A stretch of DNA of 64,000 nucleotides from Prorocentrum cordatum. Lineage: Eukaryota; Sar; Dinophyceae; Prorocentrales; Prorocentraceae. The notes below the pieces were generated by a model. It saw only the letters and a list, made by a program, of their open reading frames with translations, did no database searches and was not told the DNA's origin. Made by a program: the position numbers and the translations under genes. The stretch spans positions 1,157,736 to 1,221,735 of the forward strand of contig CAUYUJ010020615.1 of assembly GCA_963575745.1 (NCBI GenBank), given 5' to 3'. Of this stretch, positions 1 through 9,740 are shown piece after piece. The stretch's first letter is position 1, and every line of letters begins with the position of its first letter.

Positions 1-149
1 CGCCGCACTGGCCCTCCCACGAGGGCTCCGGGGGGCCCTCGTCGCTGGGCTCGCTGAGCCACTCGTGCAGCGCGCCGCTGCCGCCGCCGAGCACGCTCGG
101 CACGCGGACCAGGCACCGCCACTCGGCGTCAGCGGGGCCCGTGAAACGC
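1..149 (-). CDS. candidate internal exon, unknown gene, cut by window edge
   Basis: On the minus strand a protein-like frame opens directly after a TGCAG|G acceptor at 151-150 and stays open to the window edge. It reads ...RFTGPADAEWRCLVRVPS and continues through a Gly/Ser and Glu/Pro-rich stretch ending WEGQCG. There is no start or stop codon, so it would be an internal exon running beyond base 1. The family is not recognised. Support is only the frame, the acceptor and the contrast with the pyrimidine-rich microsatellite beside it. It could be chance openness in GC-rich DNA. Confidence 0.3.
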
Positions 150-177
150 CTGCAGGCTGACTTCCCACCCCCAATTC

Positions 178-282
178 CTTCCTCCTTCTCCTGCTCCTGC
201 TCCTGCTCCTCCTGCTCCTTCTCCTCCTCCTCCTCCTCCTCGTCCTCCTCCTCCTCCTCCTCCTCCTCCTCCTCCTCCTCCC
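178..282. repeat. (CTC/CCT)n microsatellite
   Basis: Interrupted CTC/CTG trinucleotide tract of about 105 bp. Open frames across it on either strand are low-complexity artefacts. Confidence 0.9.
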
Positions 283-294
283 CATCCCCATTCA

Positions 295-425
295 GAGTCC
301 TCGGAAGCATGTGTTGTATGTTTCCAATTACCCACTCGGGATAAGGTTTTTCTGCAATTCGTATACGGGGCCTATTCCGAGCCAGGAACCTCCGGGGACT
401 TAAGCGACATTGTCCTTTGAGTTCA
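295..425. repeat. copy of composite-repeat module (TCCTCGGAAG...CACTCGGG)
   Basis: This stretch resembles 19328-19440: both run from TCCTCGGAAG through GTTTCCA-TACCCACTCGGG, TCTGCA and GAAACCTCCGGGG-CT-AAGCGA. Both lie just downstream of a CCT microsatellite, so it is a dispersed repeat unit and not a gene. Confidence 0.65.
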
Positions 426-1155
426 CAGCGCCGGGCCCCAGGCCCCAGCGTTTCGACCGCCGCCAACACCTGGGAATTTGCCTGGAAACTGATGTGCCGA
501 TAGGGCGCTGATACTCCCCTAGCTCACCTCCGTCATCTTGCCCAACTCTTGCACATCCACTAGGCGCGCTGGCCGTGGCATGGCCGTAGCTGAGGGCCAA
601 GCTCTGATTTCATAGGCTGCCTTGCCACGCCACCAGTCAACCAGCGCGGAGTACCGAGACAGTTCTTGTCACGGTAACATCCAGGCGTCTTCTGTCAAGC
701 CCGCCCGACAATGCGTGTAGTTAAAGACGAACCCAAGTGACATCTTCTCTTGCTTCTTTGAGTCCTTCAGTTTCTTCTCCATAATTGCCAAACCCATTGG
801 CAAGGTGGTGTCGTACTTCGTTGCGTCCTAGACTGTATTCCCCAGACACGAGAATTCTCCCTATTTGCACTCCTCCCCATGCTTCTCTTCTGATTCACAA
901 TCGGGCGCTCCATTTTCTGCTTGCCTGTCGTGAGGCGTTACTTTCTCACCCCGTGGTCCTCGGAGGGTTGCCAATCGAACGCCGCTCTGCCCACGCGCCC
1001 TTCTGGATGTTTGGCTCAGCGCTGGTGGCGGCGAAGACCCGTTACATTGCACACTGGGCGCAGCCAGGAATGCCGGCCACCAGATCGGAGCGACCCTGCC
1101 AACGCGGCCCTTCGCGCGAGACCTCCTCTCACTGAAAGCTCCGGGGCCCGCTCAC
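426..1155. other. no clear gene; mixed non-repetitive DNA
   Basis: Open frames here are short and not convincing. One minus-strand segment near 530-600 ends with a canonical GAG|GTGAGC donor near 532 and could be a small exon, but its frame cannot be joined cleanly to the candidate exons on either side. Nothing else is recognised. Confidence 0.4.
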
Positions 1156-1377
1156 CAGTGACTCGGCGTGAGGACCGTCGGGCTGCGCGGTTCGAACAGC
1201 GGCCCCTTTCGCGCGAGGCCCGCTCTCGCCATTGAGCTGGCCCTCAGGAGCCAAGTGTCGCGAGCGGGGGCAGGAGGTGAGGAAGACATCTCGTCTCAAA
1301 TGAAGCCGCCGCCAGTGGGCGTAGAGATCCGCGTGATCAAAGCGTACGTAGTAAATAACAACCGCGGCACTACTCAT
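1156..1377 (-). CDS. candidate first exon, 74 codons, unknown gene
   Basis: A minus-strand frame begins with ATG at 1377-1375 and gives 74 complete codons up to a canonical donor, CACTG|GTGAGC, at 1156/1155. The peptide has mixed, non-repetitive composition (for example VVIYYVRFDHADLYAHW near its start). It matches no family I recognise. The ATG, open frame and GTGAGC border together suggest a 5' exon with the intron continuing toward lower coordinates. The same frame is also open upstream of this ATG, so the true start may differ. A chance ORF in GC-rich sequence remains possible. Confidence 0.33.
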
Positions 1378-2050
1378 CACTTCAACTGGCTCCCAGAGGG
1401 CTCTTTGCAAGGGTGCAGTGTCAGGCGGCGAGGACCAGCCCGATAAGCGTGACACCAGGTGCCACGCTCCCCCCCTTTCCTTGTGACACCTGGGCGTCAG
1501 CGTCTCCCTTCCTGTGCCCTCCCAGGGTCTTCCCTGGTCCGGCCCGGGAGGCTGCCGCGGCCTCTGGGGGAGCCGTCGGACGCGCCGGCTGGGCCCCCCG
1601 ACGCGGCCGCGGCCTCCTGGCGGCGCGCCCGACGAGCGCGACACATGGTGCCACAGCCCCCCCCTCGTGACACCCGAGGTCACGCGGCGGCGCCTCCCGC
1701 ACCCTTCCAGCAAAGCCCGCCCCCAGAGCACGGAAGACCGAAGCGGTTGTTCTGTGGAGCGTGGCGACAGGGTGGGGGGTGTGGAGGGCAGGGAGGCACA
1801 GCAAACGCAGACACCCTCCGGGTGGCGTCCCGGCCTGCTGCAGAGCGTGCTTCCCATGCCGCCGAGTTGGGGAACGGGCCCAACTCCGTCACCACGAGTA
1901 TGGCGACCCGTGCTGCAGCGGGGCAGGCGGCGGCTCCAAGGATGGGAGAGCCCAGGTGCGCACATCGGACTCGACAGGGTTATGCCTACCCTCGAGAGCA
2001 GCAACCATTACACTACGATCCTCCTCCGCCTCCCTTCCCTCCATTCCCCC
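1378..2050. other. GC-rich region without a supportable gene
   Basis: Several overlapping frames are open because of high GC, all rich in Ala, Pro, Arg and Gly. The phrases GTGACACC-TGG and CGACACATGGTGCCAC recur in loose form near 1448-1490 and 1636-1690, suggesting a diverged local duplication. No domain is seen. Confidence 0.4.
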
Positions 2051-2100
2051 CCCCTCCCCACGCCCCCTCCAACGCCCCTCCTCATCTCTCCTCCCTCCTT

Positions 2101-2180
2101 CCTCCGCCTCCCTCCTCCTCCTCCTCCTCCTCCTCCTCCTCCGCCTCCTCCTCCTCCTCCTCCTCCTCCTCCTCCTCCTC
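2101..2180. repeat. (CCT)n microsatellite
   Basis: Nearly pure CCT trinucleotide run. A second, less pure CCT/CTT-rich stretch follows at about 2446-2720, ending in a short (ATC)n tract near 2603-2665. Confidence 0.9.
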
Positions 2181-3207
2181 CCACGTGCCCCAACCCCCAC
2201 GTTTCCTTCTCGTCTCCCCCATGTGCCCCCCCCCCCCCTCGCCGCAATGTATGGCGGTGTGGGCCTCATCGATCGGGACTGCCCGCGTCTCAGGCTCTCG
2301 CCTCGATGCGCGCTCAAGCCTCTGCGGCGCCCTCCCTCGCGGCGAAGGTTTCGCGCACACCCGCCCTGTGACCGGTTCTGCTCGCCCGCACGCCGTTTGA
2401 GATGGGACTTGGGGACAGGAGGGCACATTGCAGCACCTGGAACTCTACAGGTCCTCCTCCTCCCTCCTCTCCTCCTCTTCTTCTTCCTCCTCCTCCTCCC
2501 TCTTCCTTCCGCCTTGTTCTCCTCCTGCGACATCCCTCCTGCATTCCTCCTTCCCTCCCCTCCCCAGTCCCCGTCCTTCTTCCCCGCCCTCCCTCCGAAC
2601 ATCATCACCACCATCACCATCACCGTCATCAGCATCAGCATTGGCATCAACATCCTCATCCTCGATCCTTCCCTCCCTCCTTTCCTCCATACTCCCCTCC
2701 CTCCTTCCTACTCAGGCTCGAGCTTACCCCTGTCCCTAAGATCGATCAGCCAAAAGGTGGTGACAAACTTTGGGATGCACCCTCAGAAATCGATGGAACC
2801 TTTACAGTTGGCAACGAGAGAAGGTGATGTCGATCAAAGGGGTACGGATCTGCTATGCTTCAGGCTGGGAACCTTCAGAGCGTCCCCGAACGCTCTGGAA
2901 CGGGTTTGTCCTCGCCATGGCCCCGAACGGTCCCCCTCCCCCCTCCCTCCCCCCCCTCCCTCCCCCCTGCCTTCGCCGCTGCCTCTCCTCGAACCTCTTC
3001 GATTCTCCTCGATCCGCCTCGATCCCTGATGCCCCCTCGATCCTCGATCCTTGAACCCCCCCCCCCATCGGTTTGACCGCCGGCCCTCGCGCCTGCCCTC
3101 GACGGGCCACACCTGGCGCCGACGGGAGCGCCCAAGAGGGCGAGCGCGGCGGGACGGGGCGCAGGGCGGGGAGCAGCAGCGATGGCAGGCGGGGGGAGGG
3201 GGTGTCC

Positions 3208-3416
3208 TCCTCCTCGTCCTCCGCCTCCTCCTCCTCCTCCTCCTCCTCCTCCTCCTCATCATCATCATCATCATCACCAGCATCATCAGCATCATCATCA
3301 TCATCAGCAGCATCATCATCATCATCATCATTATCATGATCATCAGCATCAGCATCAGCATCAGCATCAGCATCAGCATCATCATCATCATCAGCAGCAG
3401 CAGCATCATCATCATT
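3208..3416. repeat. (CCT)n followed by (ATC)n microsatellite
   Basis: A CCT run to about 3257 changes into ATC/AGC trinucleotides up to 3416. Ser-, His- and Met-rich open frames here are artefacts of the repeat. Confidence 0.95.
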
Positions 3417-3431
3417 GTTGACGTTGGTCAG

Positions 3432-3615
3432 ACGCTAGCTCGGTGGCTTCAGCGTGCTTGTCAGAGAACGCAGTGGGAGGCCGACTCAGGCAAAGTGTGC
3501 GACGAGTTACGCAAGGCGAGCGCACCTGGACAGCGAAATGCAGCACACATACGTCAACTAAGTAGGCCCGAAAGGGGCACAGAGTATGCGCCTGATCTGC
3601 AGTTCATGAGGGCAG
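3432..3615 (+). CDS. candidate internal exon on the plus strand
   Basis: Just after the (ATC)n tract a TCAG acceptor is followed by 61 codons plus one base, open to a canonical GGCAG|GTAAGC donor at 3615/3616. The peptide is of ordinary composition (for example DELRKASAPGQRNAAHIRQL). No family is recognised. The consensus donor is the best evidence. It is one of very few plus-strand candidates in the window. Confidence 0.3.
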
Positions 3616-4190
3616 GTAAGCCGAAGGGCGAATCGAAAACCGATGGGCCGAACAAAACATCGAACGGTCGAACAAGAGGGGTCGACATACAAATGGCCGC
3701 GCAATCAACTACAATTTGAAACAGCTCGCCTGCATAGTGCTCCGCGTCGGCTCTAATGGGTGAAAGCCTCAGGGAGATGCTAGGCAACTGTAAAACTGAC
3801 TGCAAGTGTTATTATTTTTTTCCGCCACCCCGGGTCCTTCTCCAATGTGCCCACGCCCGAAGTTTGTCAATTCTGCCGTAAAGCAACACATATTATGCAA
3901 GGCATATGGCAACATGAAAGGTGGACTGATGGGATGCACACTGTTGATGCAAAGTGGTGATGTGGCGAATAATCTGTGATGGGGTAGGCCCTGAAGGCCG
4001 GCCCCCTAGTTACATGCCCAAGCCGCAGGAAACAGCACATATCAGTAGAACGGTTGCGCGCTGAGGTGGTAATTGACACGGCGATATTAATTGAATAACA
4101 AACAGAAGCTGGACTGTCTTTCATAGGGTCGGGCAGACTGCCAGATCGGTGCCGACTGGCCTCTTCATAGTGTCTCACACAGCTGGGTGA
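3616..4190. other. no gene seen
   Basis: Lower-GC sequence with only short frames on both strands and no repeat structure that I can define. Confidence 0.4.
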
Positions 4191-4199
4191 TGCTTGTCT

Positions 4200-5460
4200 G
4201 ACAGGATACAACAAATAATCGCATGTGCAGGCAATTGCAGAGATCGCCCAGTGGTTGCGGTGCTGCGAGGCTGGCCAGGTAAAAATGGCTGGCTGGTTAC
4301 GTCATATGCTCTGAAAAGTAGTGTTGGTACAAGAGCCAAAATGAGTACAATACACAGTAGCTGTAGCGTGCAGCGCGTTCGGAAGCTCAAAGACGGCGGG
4401 GCCGCGCTCTGTGGTACCCAGGGGGGTGGGGTGGGCGAGATATACTGCTGCGCGCCTCTTTCCCCCATGCCTCCTCCCCAATGGAACCCATCCCACCCCA
4501 ACTCCGACCCCTCCGAAGATTCAGAATCAGCATCGCAAGTGCGGGCGACGGCTGGTGACCGGTGAGACGAGGGGGAAAGTTGCTGGTCTGTGGCTGCCGT
4601 GGCCAGGCTTGCTGGCCAGATCAATGCTGCTTGTCCTTTTGAATAAGCAAGCGGTATGTGAGCGCGTGGGCAGGACATTCGAAACTTGCGGGGGCTGGCG
4701 CACAAGTATGGCTGGCCCGCGACGCCGCCTGTAGTGCCTGGCTGGCCTGCGGTAGGCTGTGCGACGCGGGCGAAGCGATGCCTGGCGCACCGCGCCAGGT
4801 GGTTCAAAAGGCGGCGGGGCCGCGCCCAGTAGTCCAGGGGGGCCCGAACACTGCAGCGGGCCGCCATTCCTCATGCAGCCCCCACCCCCCCTTGTGGCAA
4901 CGCCTCCCCGTTTCTTTTGCGTCATCTGCGCCAATGGCGGTGGCCCAACAGCTATGCAAGTGCATGGGCCATGGGGCTACGGAGACGGCGAGGGGGCTGC
5001 AGCGAATTCCGCGCTCAGCATGCTGCTGCGCGCACGGCAGCCGGCAGTGAACGGCTGATGCTGGCCAATTGTAGCCGCGTGTAGTGCATGGCTGGCCTGC
5101 CTTTGGCACCTCGAAGCGGGCGACCCCTCCTCCACCTCCCTCCAACGCACCCACCGCCCTTTCTGGCATCGCAAATGCAGACCGCCGAAACAGCGCAGTC
5201 GCGTTGAACTGCTGAGTTGGCGCAGGCAGGAGCAACGAGCGCCGTGCACGGCATGCTGCAGCGAGCTAAGCGTCCGGCGACTCGGAAGGATGCGGGGCCG
5301 CGTCATGAAACCCAAGGGTGCCCGAGCGACTGCCGTGCCTCCCCCCCCATTTCCCCTTATGCCATCGCGCGCCCATCGCCCGAAAATGAAAATGCTGTAG
5401 GTAGCGTAAGAAAATAGCAGCAATCTCACCGGGCTGGCACAGCTAGCGTTGGCTGGCTCC
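4200..5460. repeat. degenerate tandem repeat, ~420-480 bp units, about three copies
   Basis: The phrases GGCGGGGCCGCG (near 4395 and 4815) and GCGGGGCCGCG (near 5292), followed by a C-rich tract, and TAGTG-(C/A)TGGCTGGCCTGC (near 4733 and 5080) recur with similar spacing. The copies are strongly diverged. Reading frames here differ between copies and are not gene-like. Confidence 0.55.
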
Positions 5461-5559
5461 TCGAGGTTGCTAAGGAGTAAACCTGATATTGTCACGAACC
5501 CCGACCTTGGAGGACAAGTGCGCGTGAATTGCGAGACAGAGAAAAACAAAGAAAAGGAT

Positions 5560-6060
5560 GCCTATAGGACGCATTCTGCTGGTTCCCGTGTTGTCCGTTT
5601 GACGCTGTGCCGCTTTGTCGAGGCGCCTCCAGCCGTCGTGGGGCCCTCTTAGGTTGTCCTGAGGCCCTGTTGGGCGCTTCTGGGGGCTTGCTGGAGACCT
5701 CCTAAGGTGAGCTCAGGAAATTGCCATACGAGCTAGGAAGTCTCGGGGCTGTCCGTTTGTCGCTGTGAGGCTTTGTCGAGGCACTTCCAGCAGTCCTGGA
5801 GCCGTGGGGCAGTCCTGGGGCCCTCTTGGGAGCTTCTGGGGGCTTCCTGGAGGCGTGGTGAGGTCTTGAGGCTTGTTGGGGTCGTCTTGGGGGCCTCTCG
5901 GGGCCTCCTCAGGTCCTTCAGCCGTCCTGGCGCCCTCCTGAGGGAGTCCCGGGGCTGTCCGTTTGTCGCTCTGACGCTTTGTCGGGGCGCTTCCAGCAGT
6001 CCTAGGGTCTTGGGGCAGTCCTGGGGCCCTCTTTTTTTTCGGGGGGGGTCCCAGGAGTTG
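5560..6060. repeat. dispersed repeat module rich in CCTCTTGGG words
   Basis: Repeated segments such as GGGGCAGTCCTGGGGCCCTC, GTTGTCCGTTTGACGCTGTG and GGGGGCTTCCTGGAGGCGT occur here and again at 8190-8450, 9170-9740 and 13860-14700. It is a dispersed minisatellite-bearing repeat, and open frames with Gly-Leu-Leu/Ala-Ser-Trp composition are by-products. Confidence 0.75.
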
Positions 6061-6798
6061 AGGAGTGTGAAGGCGCCAGCGAGTGCCACGCGCCCAGAAG
6101 TCGTGCAAGGCTTCGAGTGCCCGCATTCGGCCCTGCGACGTGGGCAGAAAAACAAAAACACGCCTGCTGCAGCCGAGCGCTGGCCTCCGAAGGTTTCGGT
6201 GCCACGCACTGAACGCACGGCAGCTGGGGCGGCGAGGGTACTCAATGAACAATGGGAGGCAGTGGGCACAGCCCTCGCTCGAAAGCGTGGAGCAAAGACT
6301 GACATGAAACAATCCTCAAATATTACAATGTTGAACGAAACAAAGTCAGTGGGAAGGGCACGGCCGGCCGACCAGGTATTTCCAGTCGGTCGAAGAGGCC
6401 TCAGGCACCCGGGCCCTCGAAATGAGCACCTCGAGTTCATGTGGCCAGGGAAGCTTCCCACTTAGAAACATTGAAACTTTCTCATACTGAATACTGATCT
6501 AGCAAATGCGAAACTACGTGAAGCTCTGCCGCCGATGATGATTCACGGCTGCGTGCAGAGATTCAAGCGAGCGCACTAAACAAATCCCTCTCTGCACATG
6601 GCACGCCTTGATCGCGCGGCCTGGCTGGGCTGCCCGCTAGGAGGGCAGCTCGTGGTGGGCCCGTCGCCGCCAACCGGCGCGCTCTGGGGCGCGCTGCGCG
6701 GTGCCCGCGTCCTCGTCCTCGTCCTCCTTGGCCTCCCGCGCGCTCCCCCCCATCCCCCACATCCCGCGCATCCAATGAAAATGTCAACCGCGCGTTCA

Positions 6799-8091
6799 TT
6801 AGGCAGCTGGCCTCGGGGCGATGAAAGGGTGAAACTTGGGGTTCTTAATGCGGCGCAGCCGGCTCGCCTTCCACATCCTGACGTTCTCCGAGTAGCCCTG
6901 CGTCGCCGACGCGGTGACCTCGATCACGGTCCCGCTGGTTCCAGCACCGGCAACTCCAGTCAGTCGCGATCCGTTCCACAAGACGGAAAACTCGCGGGCG
7001 TCGCTTGAGGCGGCAAAATTCACAAATGCGATCCCTCTAGTGGTACCGCTGTCAAAAGTTGCCGGCATGTAGGCGTAGTCGTAGCGGTTCTTGAAACCAG
7101 CCCTGTCGATGAGGTCCAGCAGGTCACGCTGCGTAACAGACATTGGGATGTTGCGGATCATGAGCGTGGTGATTGCTGGAGCGCCAGGGGTGGCGGGCGC
7201 CGCCTCCTCGGTGGCTGCGGGCATGCTGTCAACGAGCTCGCCCTGCTGAAGCTCCATCTCCGCCAGGTCGGCCTGCTGCTCGCGGATCCTGCGCCTGAGG
7301 TCTTGCTGCTGGACCTGGGCCAGCAGCTGCTCCTGCGCCAGGAGCCGGGCCCGCATGTCTGCCAGCGCCGTGGCGGCCGCGGGCGTGCCAGTGGAGGCCC
7401 CTGCCCGCCCTCCGCTGGCCGGCTGTCTCGCCCGCGCCGCGCGGTCTGGCTCGCCTGGGGGGCCCGCGGCCAGCCACGTCTCGGCGGTGGAACGCGGCGG
7501 CATGCCGGGCGGCCTGGTCGGTGAATAGGCTGGCGCCGCCCCCGCGGAGCGATCGAGCAGAAGAGCGCCTACTGTGGTCAGAGGCAGAGCGCCCCCGCGC
7601 GGGTGGTCGAACTCGTCAAAGGTCTTCCAAGACTCGCCGCCGCTCGACTGCAAAATGGGGGGGTCTTCCTGCCTGCGCGGCAGCGACTGGCCATGGAGCA
7701 GCAGAACGCCTCCAGGCCGAGATGGCAGCTGCGCATCGGCCGCAGAGGGGGCGCCGCCAAGGCCCAACTGGGCTGAATCCTGCGCGTGTTCGGATGGGCT
7801 GCTGCTTTGGATTTCTGCCCGCCGACGCCCGCGTGGGTCGTCGAACTCGTCAAAAGTATTCCACGACTCGCCGCCGCTCGACTGCAACATGGGGTGGTTT
7901 TCCTGCCGGGCAAGCTGCGACTGCATGGAGACCGGATGCATGGTGGGCAGTGAGCCCCAACTGGGCAACGACGTACACATGCCACCTGATGCTTGGTCGA
8001 ATTGGTGAGAGAAAGTGTAGGTCTCAAAATACTCATCGCTGTGAAAGCACTGAGATGAGGCACGCCTCGTGAACGAGTCCATTGTTTGCAA
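6799..8091 (-). CDS. Mei2-like RNA-recognition-motif protein, processed retrogene
   Basis: A single uninterrupted 430-codon frame. Residues 307-425 form an RNA-recognition motif of the Mei2-like type: TTLMIRNIPMSVTQRDLLDL opens it, TRGIAFVNFA is the RNP1-like strand, and SENVRMWKASRLRRIK is near the C-terminus. Residues 243-288 are Gln/Glu/Arg/Leu-rich and likely coiled-coil. Residues 62-88 and 140-165 repeat one segment around LQSSGGESW-TFDEFD. Mei2-like proteins bind RNA, and such genes are abundant in dinoflagellates; the target here is unknown. The start is the first ATG after the spliced-leader relic, about 70 bases upstream, which marks the gene as a reinserted trans-spliced cDNA and explains the lack of introns. 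No nonsense or frameshift is visible. Whether it is transcribed cannot be told. Confidence 0.85.
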   Translation of the reverse strand: MQTMDSFTRRASSQCFHSDEYFETYTFSHQFDQASGGMCTSLPSWGSLPTMHPVSMQSQLARQENHPMLQSSGGESWNTFDEFDDPRGRRRAEIQSSSPSEHAQDSAQLGLGGAPSAADAQLPSRPGGVLLLHGQSLPRRQEDPPILQSSGGESWKTFDEFDHPRGGALPLTTVGALLLDRSAGAAPAYSPTRPPGMPPRSTAETWLAAGPPGEPDRAARARQPASGGRAGASTGTPAAATALADMRARLLAQEQLLAQVQQQDLRRRIREQQADLAEMELQQGELVDSMPAATEEAAPATPGAPAITTLMIRNIPMSVTQRDLLDLIDRAGFKNRYDYAYMPATFDSGTTRGIAFVNFAASSDAREFSVLWNGSRLTGVAGAGTSGTVIEVTASATQGYSENVRMWKASRLRRIKNPKFHPFIAPRPAA

Positions 8092-8160
8092 TGGTAAGCG
8101 CCGAATCGGTGCAAGTAACTATATCAGAGGGCACGCGCAAGATATCCTGACCGGAAGGCT

Positions 8161-8193
8161 CTTGAGCCCCAAATTGAGCCAAAATGGCTACGG
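8161..8193 (-). other. dinoflagellate spliced-leader relic (one copy plus truncated second copy)
   Basis: Reading the minus strand, 8193-8174 is CCGTAGCCATTTTGGCTCAA, matching 20 of the 22 bases of the conserved dinoflagellate spliced leader. It is followed at once by TTTGGGGCTCAAG (8173-8161), which resembles the 3' part of a second leader with two extra or changed bases. Such relics form when a trans-spliced mRNA is reverse-transcribed and reinserted. Upstream of 8193 the sequence switches into the dispersed GGGCAGTCCTGGGGCCCTC repeat, so 8193/8194 is the probable 5' insertion junction of the retrogene. Confidence 0.9.
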
Positions 8194-9740
8194 GCAGTCC
8201 TGGGGCCCTCTTGGGAGCTTCTGGGGGCTTCCTGGAGGCGTCTTGAGGTCTTGAGGCATCTGGGGGTCTTCTTGGGGTATCATCACGTTCCCGTGTTGTC
8301 CGTTTGACGCTGTGAGGCTTTGTCGAGGAACCGCCAGCCGTCTTGGGGTTATCTTGGGGCAGTGCTGCGCCAACCTTGGGCGCTTCTGGGGGCTTGCTGG
8401 AGGCCTCTGGAAGGTTCTTGGGGGCCTCTTGGGGCCTCTTCAGGCGTTATTTGAGACTCTTGGGAACTTCTTGGGAGCTTCTGGGGGCCTCTGGAGTGGT
8501 GATTGGGGCGGAGAACCCGAAACCTCGGATTTCGTCGGAGGTTGTCAGGAACGTTTCTGAAGAAAAGGTGGCCACGAAACGACGATGCGTCTTGGAAGTG
8601 GGCTCAGTACGCGACTAGGCGAGTTACGAGGTGAGCTCAGCACGTGTCCATGCGAGCCACATGGAAGGAAGGGGGTGAGCTCAGCTCGCGACCGTGCGAG
8701 TCACGAGGTGAGCTCAGTACGTTTCCATGCGAGCCACAGGGAAGGGAGGGGGCGCGGTTACATATGACGGGCGAGAAAATTGAGTTTGGAGGATCTGGGG
8801 GCTCCTGGGGGCCGTCGGGTTTGGTTGGAGGTTGTGTCGGGGATGTGTCTGACTGTATAAGGACTGGATTGGACAACTTGCGGCGGTCGGGGGCCGCATG
8901 CGGCCGCACTGAAGCCTCCTGGAGGCATCTTGTAAGGCTTTCTGGCAACACGAAAACTCGCTTGGGGTTTCTCTGCGACAGCTGTCCAGAGGGAAAGGCG
9001 GCCAGAAAAACAACAGTGCGTCTTGGAGGTGAGCTCAGAACGCGACCGTGCAAGCCACGGGGTGAGCTCAGCACGTTTCCATGCGAGCCCAGAAGAGGAA
9101 GGCCAAGGAGCGCATTACATTGGATCCAGTGTGGTCCGAGTGACGCTGTGCTGCTTTACGCGCATTGCATGGGTTCCCGTGTTGTCCGCTTGACGCCTTG
9201 ACGCTTTGTCGAGGGGGGCCCTCTTGGTGCTGTCCTGAGGCCCTGTTGGGCGCTTCTGGGGGCTTGCTGAAGACCTCGGAAGGTGAGCTCAGGCAATTGC
9301 CGTACGAGCCAGGAAGTCCCGGGGCAGTCCGTTTGTCGCTGTGACGCTTGGGGGCCTCTTGGGGCCTCCTCAGGTCCTTCAGCCGTCCCGGGGCCCTCCT
9401 GAGGGAGTCCCGGGGCTGTTCGTTTGTCGCTCTGACGCTGTGTCGAGGCGCTCCCGGCAGTCCTGGGATCTTGGGGCAGTTATGGGGCTCTCTTGGGGGC
9501 TTGTCGGGGCTTTATGGAGGCGTCATGAGGTCTTGAGGCCTGTTGGGGTCTTCTTGGGCGTCACTTGGGGTCTCATCAGGTTCCCCTGTTGTCCGTTTGA
9601 CGCTGTGAGGCTTTGTCGAGGAACCGCCAGCCGCCCTGGGGTTATCTTGGGGCAGTACTGCGCCCACCTTGGGCGCTTCTGGGGGCTTGCTGGAGGCCTC
9701 TGGAAGGTTCTTAGCGGCCTCTTGGGGCCTCTGCACGGGT
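8194..9740. repeat. dispersed repeat block (CCTCTTGGG and GAGCTCAGCACG modules)
   Basis: Two diverged copies of one module lie at about 8194-8560 and 9220-9740. Both contain GAGGAACCGCCAGCCG, GGGGTTATCTTGGGGCAGT and AGGCCTCTGGAAGGTTCTT. Between them, 8590-9110 carries several GGTGAGCTCAGCACG-type phrases followed by CCATGCGAGCCAC. No gene is supportable, and plus-strand open frames are repeat by-products. Confidence 0.75.

Noticed and set aside
1200-1225. GGTTCGAA-like tRNA T-arm near 1189-1205
   Set aside because: The flanking bases do not form a T stem and no acceptor, D or anticodon arms fit around it.
1459-3029. Long overlapping plus-strand ORFs rich in Ser, Pro, Leu
   Set aside because: They run through CCT microsatellites and are open in all frames together; composition follows the repeat.
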